From Notolepis coatsorum (Eukaryota > Chordata > Actinopteri > Aulopiformes > Paralepididae), in contig OZ020594.1 in NCBI GenBank assembly GCA_963971535.1, positions 111,745,251 through 111,809,250 of the forward strand: a stretch of DNA of 64,000 nt, read 5' to 3'. Below, in pieces: positions 53,896-62,876 of the stretch (position 1 is its first letter; the number at the start of each line of letters is the position of its first letter). A program made the translations under genes and the position numbers. The notes beneath the pieces are model-generated. The model worked only from the letters and a program-made list of their open reading frames with translations. It did not search any database and had not been told where the DNA came from.

Positions 53896-56792
53896 AAGGT
53901 CTCGCATTGGGCCATTGGTGACACACTAATCCCCTTACGTATATTGTTTTTCAAACATATTACACATCTCTGTATCACATGATCAATTTGACTGTTCAAA
54001 TCTGGCGCCCAAAAGCCATATTCTCTGATTTTTCTCCTTACCTCTCCTCTGTGCGCATGGCAAAAGTCGTGCGCCGTGTGGATCAGCAGTCCGACCAGGC
54101 CAGCAGGAGCCACCACAAATCCACTGACGTCGCGCCACAAACCTGAATCATCCTGACAAGCTCCCCTGGTTATCCAGAGGTTCCGTTCTACCTGACTAGC
54201 CTCCTCCTGGAAAGTCAAAACATCTTTGTAGGTTATCTTGTCCTCTAACTCAACTCCGTGTGTGATAACCAACACCTTACCTGCTCTGTCGGCACCTGTC
54301 ACTTCCTTGGCAGCTTCGTCTGCTCTTTTGTTTCCTCGAGTTATCTTTGACTCGTCAGACTGGTGGGCAGCACACTTGATTATCGCAATCTGCTTTGGTT
54401 TCATAATTGCTTCTAACAACCATTTAATCTGACTACAATGTTTTATGGCGCTTCCGTCAGCTTTCTTAAAACCTCGCCCTTTCCACACTGTGCCATGTAA
54501 GAATGCGGTACCGTGAGCATAGGCCGAATCGGTATGAATATTTACAGTTCTGCCCTCTGCCATGTTACATGCTTCCGTCAGTGCGACCAACTCTGCTAAT
54601 TGGGCCGAACAAGGTTGTGATAATGCTTCGGCTTTTTCTACCACAAATCCTTCGCCCTGTGACCTTACCACGGAGTAACCTGCTTTTAGTCCCTCGCCAA
54701 CACGATGGCAAGAGCCGTCAGTCCATAATTCCAGATCTGGACTGCTAAATGGAAACGCCTGCAAGTCTGCTCTGAGTTTAGAGTACCTCTCGACTTCGAC
54801 TAAACAGTCGTGGGGTTCTCCATCCTCAGGCGTAGGGATGTCAGCTGCCGGGTTCGTTATGGAACACCTGACCAGCGTCACGTCTTCCTGTTCCAAAAGT
54901 CTGTAGTAGTGTTTAATGCGAGGCATCGTTAGTGCATATTTACCGGACTCCAACAGACTCTTTAAGTCATGCCTCACCATGATATCCACTGGATATCCCA
55001 TCATAATACTTGCGGCTTTTTCGTACATCGTATACACTCCAGCCATTTCTCGGTAGCATGGAGCCATCCCCATCTCTACTTCCGAGTAGGCAATTGAGTA
55101 GTACGCCATCGGCTGCGGTCGCGCCCCCACCCCTGTGTTCTGGGCCAACACCGCACACGCCTGCTTCTGATCTGGAGAAGAAGAGACGTAGAGTATGAAT
55201 TTCTTGGTATAGTTAGGCAAAGCCAGGGCCGGCGCCTCTAACAGTCGGGACTTGATTGTTTCGAATGCCCGTGAGCCATCTTCGGTCCATACCACTTTAC
55301 TGCTCAGTTTATCAACGCCCGTTTCTTTCATCATCTCTCTCAATGGTTTCACTATTTCCGTATAGTTCTCAACCCAGGGAGAGCTGTACCCCATTATACC
55401 CAGAAATCCCATTAGCTGTCGTACCGTCACAGGCTTGGGCGCCGTCCTTATGGCCACCAAATGTTCTTCTGAAATAGCCCGATGGCCCTGTGAAATTGTT
55501 TGTCCTAAATAGATCACTTTAGGTTTACAATATTGCAACTTTTTCAACGACACTTTATGGCCGTTTTCCGCCAACAGTTGCAACAGTTTCACGGAATCGC
55601 GATGACATGTTTCCTGATCGTCCGCGCACAGTATCAGATCATCCATGTACTGAATGACCCTAGAGGTCACGACTTTATCCAACCCCTCTAAATCCTCCCT
55701 TAGGATTTTGTTGAATATGTGTGGCGAATGCTTTAGTCCCTGCGGGATCCTAGTATACTCATAATATTCATCCTTATAAGTAAAACCAAAAAAATGCTGG
55801 CACTCCTCGCTCAAGGGCACACTAAAATATGCACTACACAAATCTATAACCGTAAAGTATTTAGCTTTCGACGGGATAAATGTCAATAGCACATGGGGGT
55901 CGGGGACATCTGATGGATAGTCAAGTAACACCTCGTTGATAGCTCTTAGATCATGCACCAGCCGGTAAGAGGTATCAGGCTTCTCCACGGGTAGCAACGG
56001 CGTGTTGCTCCGGGGATCAATTGTTTTCCGTAAGACTCCTGTGGCTAAAAGTCCTTTAATTTGTGGCTCAATTCCAGCCACCGCTTTCTCCTTCAATGGA
56101 TACTGGTTCTTCCAAGGCAGGGTGGCCCCAGGTCTAAGCTCCACCTTCACAGGTTGAGCGGACTTGATTAGTCCAATGTCAGTGCTGTTCTTTGCCCACA
56201 GCGTCTCAGGCACCGCCTCCATCATGTCCTCTTGGAGGCTTGATGCATTAGGATTAGGGAGTTCTCCCAGTGTCTCTTGGGATAATTGCACAGTTTGGGG
56301 ACGACCCATCCCTGTGCCTTGAACCATGATCTTAATAAACCTTTTATCAGGGCTTATCCAGATCCGTTTGTTTTCTTTCATCTGTTCAAATTCTATCCCT
56401 TCAGCTTTTTTCATCATTTCGCCTATGTGTTGTTGATCACATGAGCTGATTACCTTCAAAGTCACATGGGGAACACTATCCATAATGCCGTGTTCTTTAA
56501 GCAGATAGTCGCTCCGTGCAATACGTAACGCTGCTCCCTGTGGCCCCAATATGATATTGGTAGCATTCAGCTGTACTTTGTCAGGTTGCACCCTCAGCCA
56601 CTCCTTAGTCTGTGACGAGTTTGCATCTCTATGATACTGCAGAGTGCAATGATAGGGGGTCTTTGGATCCCTTGCTTCAGGCATATTGGCAGTGATAAAT
56701 TTCTCCCATTGTAAGGCGGGGCCAAGTAGCTCTTGGTCCAGTCCCCCTAAACAATAGATCTCTGGTGGTTGACTGTCAATTCGTTGTACCAT
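53892..56792 (-). CDS. ERV-2 pol: 2H-like domain, RT, RNase H, integrase N-terminus
   Basis: 966 codons from 56792. Residues 1-170 precede RT and contain two HxT motifs (YHCTLQ at 48-50, PHVTLK at 109-111), the arrangement of 2H phosphoesterases. RT spans about 215-470 with LPWKNQYPLKEKAVAGIEP, NTPLLPVEKP, FTVIDLCSAYFSVPL (first Asp 316) and the YMDD box at 382-385. RNase H is about 688-830 with D692, E734, D755 and D824 in TDGS, AELVAL, HTDSAYAHG and RADEA. The integrase zinc finger has HTAHDFCHAH and CVIC (about 905-946). The frame is ended by the retroposon. Sequence style is gamma/epsilon-like. It is in frame with the protease ORF, separated by one TAA. Confidence 0.92.
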   Translation of the reverse strand: MVQRIDSQPPEIYCLGGLDQELLGPALQWEKFITANMPEARDPKTPYHCTLQYHRDANSSQTKEWLRVQPDKVQLNATNIILGPQGAALRIARSDYLLKEHGIMDSVPHVTLKVISSCDQQHIGEMMKKAEGIEFEQMKENKRIWISPDKRFIKIMVQGTGMGRPQTVQLSQETLGELPNPNASSLQEDMMEAVPETLWAKNSTDIGLIKSAQPVKVELRPGATLPWKNQYPLKEKAVAGIEPQIKGLLATGVLRKTIDPRSNTPLLPVEKPDTSYRLVHDLRAINEVLLDYPSDVPDPHVLLTFIPSKAKYFTVIDLCSAYFSVPLSEECQHFFGFTYKDEYYEYTRIPQGLKHSPHIFNKILREDLEGLDKVVTSRVIQYMDDLILCADDQETCHRDSVKLLQLLAENGHKVSLKKLQYCKPKVIYLGQTISQGHRAISEEHLVAIRTAPKPVTVRQLMGFLGIMGYSSPWVENYTEIVKPLREMMKETGVDKLSSKVVWTEDGSRAFETIKSRLLEAPALALPNYTKKFILYVSSSPDQKQACAVLAQNTGVGARPQPMAYYSIAYSEVEMGMAPCYREMAGVYTMYEKAASIMMGYPVDIMVRHDLKSLLESGKYALTMPRIKHYYRLLEQEDVTLVRCSITNPAADIPTPEDGEPHDCLVEVERYSKLRADLQAFPFSSPDLELWTDGSCHRVGEGLKAGYSVVRSQGEGFVVEKAEALSQPCSAQLAELVALTEACNMAEGRTVNIHTDSAYAHGTAFLHGTVWKGRGFKKADGSAIKHCSQIKWLLEAIMKPKQIAIIKCAAHQSDESKITRGNKRADEAAKEVTGADRAGKVLVITHGVELEDKITYKDVLTFQEEASQVERNLWITRGACQDDSGLWRDVSGFVVAPAGLVGLLIHTAHDFCHAHRGEVRRKIREYGFWAPDLNSQIDHVIQRCVICLKNNIRKGISVSPMAQCETL

Positions 56793-56798
56793 CTGATA

Positions 56799-57170
56799 TT
56801 ACTGGTCTTCTCGTTCGGCTATCACGCAACCCTCCGCAGTACATTTAATGTCCATCCCCAGTAACCCCAGCCCATCTCGGCCGAGTAAGTTAATAGGTGT
56901 GCTTTCCGAGACCAGCACAGGGAGAGTCGCTTCCCTGCCTTGATATCTCAGAGTCACAGGTTCGGTAACAGCCGTCAGCTGGTTTACTCCCTCAAATCCA
57001 ATTGTCCGTACATATCGACCGGACATGGTTAGGTGCGTCGCGTCTTGGGGTTGTACTACCGTGTAGGCTGCGCCGGTGTCTGCCATCATCTTGACAGATT
57101 TGTCATTCACCGTTACGCACACAATAGGCTCCTCCCTTAAAGACGACACTGACAGCTGACACCTCCCCAT
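56799..57170 (-). CDS. ERV-2 aspartic protease
   Basis: About 123 codons from the ATG at 57170, with the active-site MADTGAAYTVV at residues 29-39 and the C-terminal GRDGLGLLGMDI that forms the second half of the retropepsin fold. It is in the same frame as gag upstream (six codons after the gag TGA) and pol downstream (TAA at 56801-56799). In related retroviruses protease is made by stop-codon suppression, and the layout fits this. Confidence 0.9.
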   Translation of the reverse strand: MGRCQLSVSSLREEPIVCVTVNDKSVKMMADTGAAYTVVQPQDATHLTMSGRYVRTIGFEGVNQLTAVTEPVTLRYQGREATLPVLVSESTPINLLGRDGLGLLGMDIKCTAEGCVIAEREDQ

Positions 57171-57188
57171 TGGACTCTCTGGGCCTCT

Positions 57189-59750
57189 TCATAGTGGTTC
57201 ATCTGGCCCTCTTGCTGGATTTACCGGGCCATTGTTCGCATTCTGGTCTTGGACTCGGGGTTGACCTTGGTCTTGCCAAGTTCTTTCCTGGTCTCCCCCT
57301 CTGGGTTGACAAGCCTGTCCACATTCCCGTGCGATATGACCAGGCTCCCCACACGTCCAACACACCACCTTCCGCACCGGGAATCCATCCGGATTCCGGT
57401 TTCTACCTCCACCTCTTCCTCGTTGTTGCCACCCGATTGCTCCTCTCGACCTCTGTTGTTGGTCTGGCGCATAACCCCCTTGTGTTCCCACTTGAGCCCA
57501 TCTCTGTCCCTGTGGTTCCCCTTCGTAGCCTGTCCCACCTCTTGGTTGTGGGGCCTGGACTAAGGCTTGAAGGTATTCCACTACCTTCACTGCATCGGTT
57601 GGCTGTTGATACATGATCTTACGTTGTTGCTCCGTATCCTTCTCCTTTGCTCTTTGCTCTTTTTTCCGATACAGTTCAACGTAATGCTCTACTTGATCAA
57701 TATATAAGTCCAGCGCCATCCTTGACAATGACACCACCTCGGCCAATCTCTGTCTTACCTCTAGGGGGAGGCCGTTTTCAATCTTGGCTCTTAACGAGGC
57801 TTCATGCATAGGGTCAAGTCCCGCCTCCTGACCAGTTGTGTTCTTCCACGCGGCATAGGCTTGTCGTACGTACAGCCTGGGGTGCACTGTTGTCTCCAAA
57901 GTACCAATCTGAATTTGGTCTGCGTGCAGTCTCGTTGGATAGGCTTCTCGTAGGGCCGCCCACATTACTCCCCTGTACGCTGTGAACAGGTCCGCATCAT
58001 GCGCTCCAGTCCCCACATGGCCATGCAGGCGAGCCATCTCCAGTATCCTTTCCATGCCGTCTTTTCCCATCATGTTTGTCAATATTTTCTTGACATCCCA
58101 CATTGCCATTTCTGTGCCGACCATCAACTCCTCCAGTTGGGCAATCCAAGGGTTGGCCCCTTTCTGGAGGGGCGGCAATTTCTCAGTCACCTGTGTCATG
58201 TCCGACGCCTTCAGGGGGTGATATTCCAGGTCCTGTCCTCTTATTATTATAGGAGCCATGCGGATAGGGGCTAGCTTGTTTTTCGTCTGTGATCTGGTCT
58301 GCGTTCTCTCCCTTACAGCCTCTTGTACTTTCTGGAGGGCCTCTTGCTTCTCTCCTTTTTTGTCTTGCAGGGCAATTTGCTTTCCCTCAATGCCAGCCCG
58401 CACCCTCATGAACTCCTGATATTCCTCTCCCTCCTCTTCCATGCTTGTAGGGTCGGGAACTTGCCCTGCTAGGACCACGTGGTCCCTGTCCAAAGCCATG
58501 AGCGCCTGTTCTATCTCTGTCAGATCCTCTTGTATCCGTGTCATCTGCCCCCCAAGTGCGAGGTCGATAGCCTCCGGCTTCTCACCTACTGCATCTATCT
58601 TCGCCCACTGTGGTATCGTGAGACCAATCTTGTGACTGCCAGGGGCTACCCCCCTGCGGGGCTGGGGTTGGGGGGAAGCAAAATGCTGGGGGGGAATAAG
58701 ATCTCGATATATAGAGTGGGGCGCCGGAGCTGGGGGGCTTTGGGGGTACTCCAGCTGGCGGACAGACTCTCTCTGGTGGTCATACTCTCTCTGGTGGTCA
58801 TAAACTCTCTGAGGCTGGCCGTAGGTCTCCTTCACCCTTTCCCACTCTTTCTCTTTTAACATTGCCTCATAGCCTTCCTTTCCCTTTCTTTCAGCTGCTT
58901 GTATCACTCTAGTTCGCTCTGACGTCTCTTCTATCCTTTCCCTTGGTCGTGAGGTGGCCGCATACTCTCTGACTGACCCAGTCTGGGCTGACCTGTCTGG
59001 TAGCCGTGAGGCGGCCACATACTCTCTCTCTGACCTAGTCCAGGCTGACCTGTCTGGTTGCCTAGCTGTCAGCTGAATAGATGTCTTTGCTTGTCCCTTC
59101 TCTTTGTTCCCCAGATCATCTGTCAACTCATAAGGGCTTATCATCTCTAATACAGGTAGGATGGGGTATATTGTCTCCCCATTCCTACTGGCATATGGCG
59201 GGGGTGCTAAAGCTCCCTCAATTCTTTCCTGTTGGGCCATAAGATAGGAGGCTGGGGTGGGTGAGGCTAACTGCACTGCACTTTGGGCGGTGACAGGTGT
59301 TGTGTCAGGGGCCAGGGGAGTTATGGTGACCTGGACTACCCCCTCTACTGGTTTGTCTGCATCATTGCCATTTGCAATGGCCTTCTTTTCACTATCTCTC
59401 CTCTCAGCTTCCCGTGCATAAGCTGCTAAAAAGCTTGTTTCTTGCAACCTTTTCTTTGCTCTTTCCTCCTCGTTCCCTTGATATCTGTATGCCTTAATTA
59501 GTGTTCCCATAATAGCTATTAACTCCAAATCAAAAGAACCCTCGACTGGCCAACGTTTCTCAAGCTCCCATCTTTTATTCCATCTTTTTGATATATAAAT
59601 TGCTTTTTTCAAATAATATCCGTTACCTTTTGTCGTGTCGTGTTCATTGGCAATAATTTGTACTGGACTTTCTTCCATCCACCCAATTACGGTCGACTTA
59701 CCTGCGTCGGTTGTGTCTTTTATTTTCTTATATGCGCTTTTTCGCCCCAT
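57189..59750 (-). CDS. ERV-2 gag
   Basis: 853 codons from the ATG at 59750 (MGRKSAYKKIKD); the frame is open a further 43 codons upstream without an ATG. The order is a basic matrix-like N-terminus (Trp-rich RWNKRWELEKRWPVEG), a long Pro/Gln/Arg-rich charged linker with repeats such as RQPDRSAWTRSEREYVA, a capsid region (NPWIAQLEELMVGTEMAMW, LYVRQAYAAWKNTTGQEAG, QRLAEVVSLSRMALDLYIDQ), and one CCHC knuckle (CWTCGEPGHIAREC, near residue 800). It ends PDEPL then TGA, after which the same frame continues into protease. The linker is unusually long and rich in Glu/Arg. Confidence 0.92.
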   Translation of the reverse strand: MGRKSAYKKIKDTTDAGKSTVIGWMEESPVQIIANEHDTTKGNGYYLKKAIYISKRWNKRWELEKRWPVEGSFDLELIAIMGTLIKAYRYQGNEEERAKKRLQETSFLAAYAREAERRDSEKKAIANGNDADKPVEGVVQVTITPLAPDTTPVTAQSAVQLASPTPASYLMAQQERIEGALAPPPYASRNGETIYPILPVLEMISPYELTDDLGNKEKGQAKTSIQLTARQPDRSAWTRSEREYVAASRLPDRSAQTGSVREYAATSRPRERIEETSERTRVIQAAERKGKEGYEAMLKEKEWERVKETYGQPQRVYDHQREYDHQRESVRQLEYPQSPPAPAPHSIYRDLIPPQHFASPQPQPRRGVAPGSHKIGLTIPQWAKIDAVGEKPEAIDLALGGQMTRIQEDLTEIEQALMALDRDHVVLAGQVPDPTSMEEEGEEYQEFMRVRAGIEGKQIALQDKKGEKQEALQKVQEAVRERTQTRSQTKNKLAPIRMAPIIIRGQDLEYHPLKASDMTQVTEKLPPLQKGANPWIAQLEELMVGTEMAMWDVKKILTNMMGKDGMERILEMARLHGHVGTGAHDADLFTAYRGVMWAALREAYPTRLHADQIQIGTLETTVHPRLYVRQAYAAWKNTTGQEAGLDPMHEASLRAKIENGLPLEVRQRLAEVVSLSRMALDLYIDQVEHYVELYRKKEQRAKEKDTEQQRKIMYQQPTDAVKVVEYLQALVQAPQPRGGTGYEGEPQGQRWAQVGTQGGYAPDQQQRSRGAIGWQQRGRGGGRNRNPDGFPVRKVVCWTCGEPGHIARECGQACQPRGGDQERTWQDQGQPRVQDQNANNGPVNPARGPDEPL

Positions 59751-59930
59751 TTTTTCTCTTGTCTTTTTTATCTTGTAACAATGGCAACAGGCAGAACAAT
59801 AGCTTGTGTAATCCCTATCTAAGTGTAGGTGTCTATGCTTCTTGTGACTAACTCCTACTCGGACAGCCAATAGTGGCACTGTGGGCCCTTCCTATTCTCT
59901 TCTGTCCCTTGTTCAGTTGAAATTCCTATT

Positions 59931-59940
59931 CTTACCTGAT
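59931..59940 (-). promoter_or_regulatory. Candidate splice donor upstream of ERV-2 gag
   Basis: The minus strand reads ATCAG|GTAAG at 59940-59931, a near-consensus donor about 180 bases before the gag ATG, where retroviruses carry their major donor. A TATAAA lies about 105 bases upstream (60041-60046, minus), but no LTR copy was found. Confidence 0.4.
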
Positions 59941-59950
59941 TTGTGGTGTT

Positions 59951-60805
59951 CCGCGTGTCCAATCGAACTGCTGGAGATCAGAGCACACAATGACAACAGT
60001 TCTTGTTAATTTATCAACCGGACTTGTACTTTACTCTGTCTTTATAATCAAATTCCTGAGAGGTTCCTTTCATTCACTGTATGAGTATCTCTTTACTTTC
60101 CTCATACACTCTTAAACATGAGACAATTGTAATTGATACATGTGTGTGATACCACCCGTTTCTACTCCCTGTTTTTCTTCTCGTTCGATCTCTGTCAACA
60201 CACTGGGTTCCTATTTTTTGTCGAATTTCCGCTCTCCTTTACTTCCGCTTGATCCTGCTCCAATTCTGATACTCCTCGGAAAACAAAAACATCTTGATTA
60301 ATATAGTTACATTCATTTTTCACATTCTTTTTCATTATTCAGTACCACACCCCCCAGGGGACACCTGTCACCCAGACACGTGTCCCCCAGAGGTAATCTA
60401 AAGAATGCCACGGACGCCGCGCCACGCACGCCGTGAGGTGTCAACCCTGTTTACTGAAGAGACCTTGACAGCCCCTCCACAGCGGTCTAAACCCACCTCA
60501 CCACAGGTACAAAGCAGTCAGCATCCCGGCAACCTCTCCCGCCCTTCAGGCCAGTATCCCCAGAGTCCAGTGCCCTGCCGGACGGCCATGCATAGCCGAC
60601 CAGACCCAACACCGAACCCCGGGTACACCGCCCCACATCATACAGTCAATCCAAACGTACCTACTATGGAAAAAAAAACACAATTGCATACACAACCCTA
60701 TCTCGCCAACGGCAACGCACGGTCGTCCAGGAACGTCCCCCGCCTCACACCCACACGCACGCCCCGGCCCTCCCACTCCCCAACCCTGAATGTCCACCAC
60801 CCAGA
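59951..60805. other. Spacer between gag and env, no LTR found
   Basis: About 60300-60400 marks a compositional break: to the left the sequence is AT-neutral like ERV-2, to the right the minus strand is G-rich. No segment matches the candidate LTR at 50790-51951. A 223-codon plus-strand frame (60405-61076) overlaps env antisense and looks like a compositional shadow. Confidence 0.5.
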
Positions 60806-61768
60806 TCAGAGAATAGTTGCCAGCGCGGACGCCGGGCACCTCGGCTCTATTGGAACGCCCACACCTACCCTGCCACCCTCCGCGCCATCCCTTATCACCA
60901 TCATCGCACACGCAGGCGCAACCGAGCGGTGTGGGTCCCCAGACGCAGAACCAACCGCGCCGAGAGTCCTGAACACGTACGTCACACACACCCTGATAAC
61001 ATTCACACAAACCACTATAACCGCAAACATCACCACAGCACACAGCAAATACTTAGCAATCGTCCATCCTATGTAGCCCATCCAACCTTGACCCCAGCCC
61101 TCCCACGAGTCCTCCCGTGCGGGCTGCATCTCCCTAGTAATATTCTTCAAATGCTCTATAACCTCTGGCATCCCTACTTCATCATTTCCGGGCACATACG
61201 TGCAGCACTCCTGGCCTATTAACGCACACGTACCCCCTGAAGCTGCCAACAAAAAATCCATAGCCGCCCTTGTCTGCATCTCCATTAACCTTAATGCCCG
61301 CATTTCCTCATTTTCCAGGCTAAATCCCTTTGTCGTTGTGATCGTCATCTCCTCAAACAATGCAGCTAAATGATCAATCTCCTGCTCATTAGCATATGTC
61401 CCATACGCAGGATATGCCATCTTAAAAAAAGTATCCGGTCTCACAGCTCGCGCCTTCCTAGCCCCACGGTGCGTCGGCAAAACATCAGTTATCCTCATTG
61501 CCGGCACCAGATACCCCAACGCACACCTTCCTTTCCAACCCGCCGGTAACGCCGCATACGCATTCACACCACAAATCCAATATGTACCTTGGGGAGCCCG
61601 TGCAGCCATCTTTGCAGCCCCCAGGCTCACCCCCCCTACACAATTCCCCAGCGTGCCCACATATACACCATTCTCGCCGTCCTCACATCTCGTAAATTCC
61701 TCTGGCCTAACTGCCACCGGAATAGGCGTAACATCCAACTTAGCCTGCTCCGCCACCGCCCCTAGCAA
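60806..61768 (-). CDS. Retroviral Env: SU end and TM subunit
   Basis: 320 codons, frame -1 relative to the upstream env ORF and overlapping it by 7 bases; the first codon is TTG, so this is a continuation, not a separate gene. The surface-subunit end has the gamma-type block YWICGVNAYAALPAGWKGRC (about 63-82). RGARKAR (101-107) offers an RxxR-type cleavage site. The TM part has the heptad/immunosuppressive-type region up to MQTRAAMDFLLAASGG, then the CX6CC motif CALIGQECC (C181, C188, C189), and a membrane span (about 236-263). A 55-residue cytoplasmic tail follows. The pairing of CX6CC with an upstream CxxC identifies a gammaretrovirus-type Env. Confidence 0.92.
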   Translation of the reverse strand: MLGAVAEQAKLDVTPIPVAVRPEEFTRCEDGENGVYVGTLGNCVGGVSLGAAKMAARAPQGTYWICGVNAYAALPAGWKGRCALGYLVPAMRITDVLPTHRGARKARAVRPDTFFKMAYPAYGTYANEQEIDHLAALFEEMTITTTKGFSLENEEMRALRLMEMQTRAAMDFLLAASGGTCALIGQECCTYVPGNDEVGMPEVIEHLKNITREMQPAREDSWEGWGQGWMGYIGWTIAKYLLCAVVMFAVIVVCVNVIRVCVTYVFRTLGAVGSASGDPHRSVAPACAMMVIRDGAEGGRVGVGVPIEPRCPASALATIL

Positions 61769-62148
61769 CCCTTTGTTTTACGATACACCTCTTGCCTCTC
61801 CTCACTCACTCCCTTACATAGGAAAGGCAGATTAAAACCCTTCAGCACAGAGTTATGACACTCAGTGACTGGGTGGGCTATAAGCGGTAAACCGGCTGCA
61901 GAAGATTCTGGCGCTAGGCCGCACACATAACAATCAGTCTTATTCGCACTTTTCGCCACCTCCCTCGCAATTTTTATAAACACATTCGTGTGAGGCTCAC
62001 GCAATTCCCGCTTGTCCACATCTATATTTATAAGCTCCGGTGTCTGGTCCCAAAAATACCACATAACCCCTGCCGTACACAATATGACAGCTGTTACCAG
62101 AGCGCACGTCACCAAAGCGCACTCCGCATTTCTAGACAAACCCAACAT
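61762..62148 (-). CDS. Retroviral Env N-terminal part (signal/SU)
   Basis: 128 codons from an ATG at 62148. A hydrophobic signal segment is at about residues 10-32 (CALVTCALVTAVILCTAG). Next come NKTDCYVCG with a CxxC pair and an N-glycosylation site (about 68-76), the type found in gamma-type SU where it isomerises with the TM CX6CC, then HPVTECHN and LCKG. It ends at a TAG at 61764-61762 while the neighbouring -1 frame continues with the rest of Env. Together the two ORFs span about 447 codons, short for a retroviral Env; a typical receptor-binding domain between signal and CxxC appears to be lacking. Confidence 0.85.
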   Translation of the reverse strand: MLGLSRNAECALVTCALVTAVILCTAGVMWYFWDQTPELINIDVDKRELREPHTNVFIKIAREVAKSANKTDCYVCGLAPESSAAGLPLIAHPVTECHNSVLKGFNLPFLCKGVSEERQEVYRKTKGC

Positions 62149-62454
62149 CCTTGGACCGGCCTGCCCTCCTCCTTGTTATCCCCGCTTCTCTCCTCCTGCT
62201 GCGCGTTTCCTACTCTCCCTGCAACGCCCCACAGACAACAACCAACAACATCCCTTATTACAAATTGTTCACCATACAACATATAACCCCGTTCTATTCC
62301 CCCCCTAACCAACCCTCCAATACATCCCTAATAGGAGAGTGGAAGAGAGGGGGTGGAAAGGCGCCCCCGGGCCGGGGAGGGGGAAAGGCCCGGGAGGGAG
62401 GGAGCACACCCAAATCCCCCAGAGGAGAGGAGACCAGGCAAGACCAGAGTACGT
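62149..62454. other. Upstream of env, no gene seen
   Basis: Pyrimidine-rich on the plus strand, then GGGGAGGG-type low complexity (62340-62400). Confidence 0.4.
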
Positions 62455-62780
62455 CATGCTAGACAGGAAGGGAGGGAACGTCCCGTGAGGGAGTATACCA
62501 CTAGGGAGGGAGTGACGTACCTAGGAAAGGAGCTAGGACAGGAGGGGAGGGAACGTCCCGTGAGGGAGTACACCACTAGGGAAGGAGTGACGTACCTAGG
62601 AAAGGAGCTAGGACAGGAGGGGAGGGAACGTCCCGTGAGGGAGTACACCACTAGGGAAGGAGTGACGTACCTAGGAAAGGAGCTAGGACAGGAGGGGAGG
62701 GAACGTCCCGTGAGGGAGTACACCACTAGGGAAGGAGTGACGTACCTAGGAAAGGAGCTAGGACAGGAGGGGAGGGAGGA
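62455..62780. repeat. 75-bp tandem array between E2 and env
   Basis: About 4.2 near-identical copies of a 75-bp unit containing GGGAGGGAACGTCCCGTGAG and GGAGTGACGTACCTAGG. Each copy has TGACGTAC, resembling a CREB/ATF half-site, and a hairpin-capable GGGAACGTCCC. 75 is a multiple of three, so both strands remain open through it; these frames are not treated as genes. Confidence 0.93.
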
Positions 62781-62876
62781 AAAATACTCGACGAGGGGGG
62801 GGCCGAAACAACAATACCACCTTATACCACAACACTACAACACAACCTATCTCTAACTGGAGGTTGGCGGTGTCTC

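Noticed and set aside
60405-61076. Plus-strand 223-codon ORF, Pro/Thr/His-rich
   Set aside because: Mostly antisense to env in GC-skewed sequence; composition alone explains the open frame.
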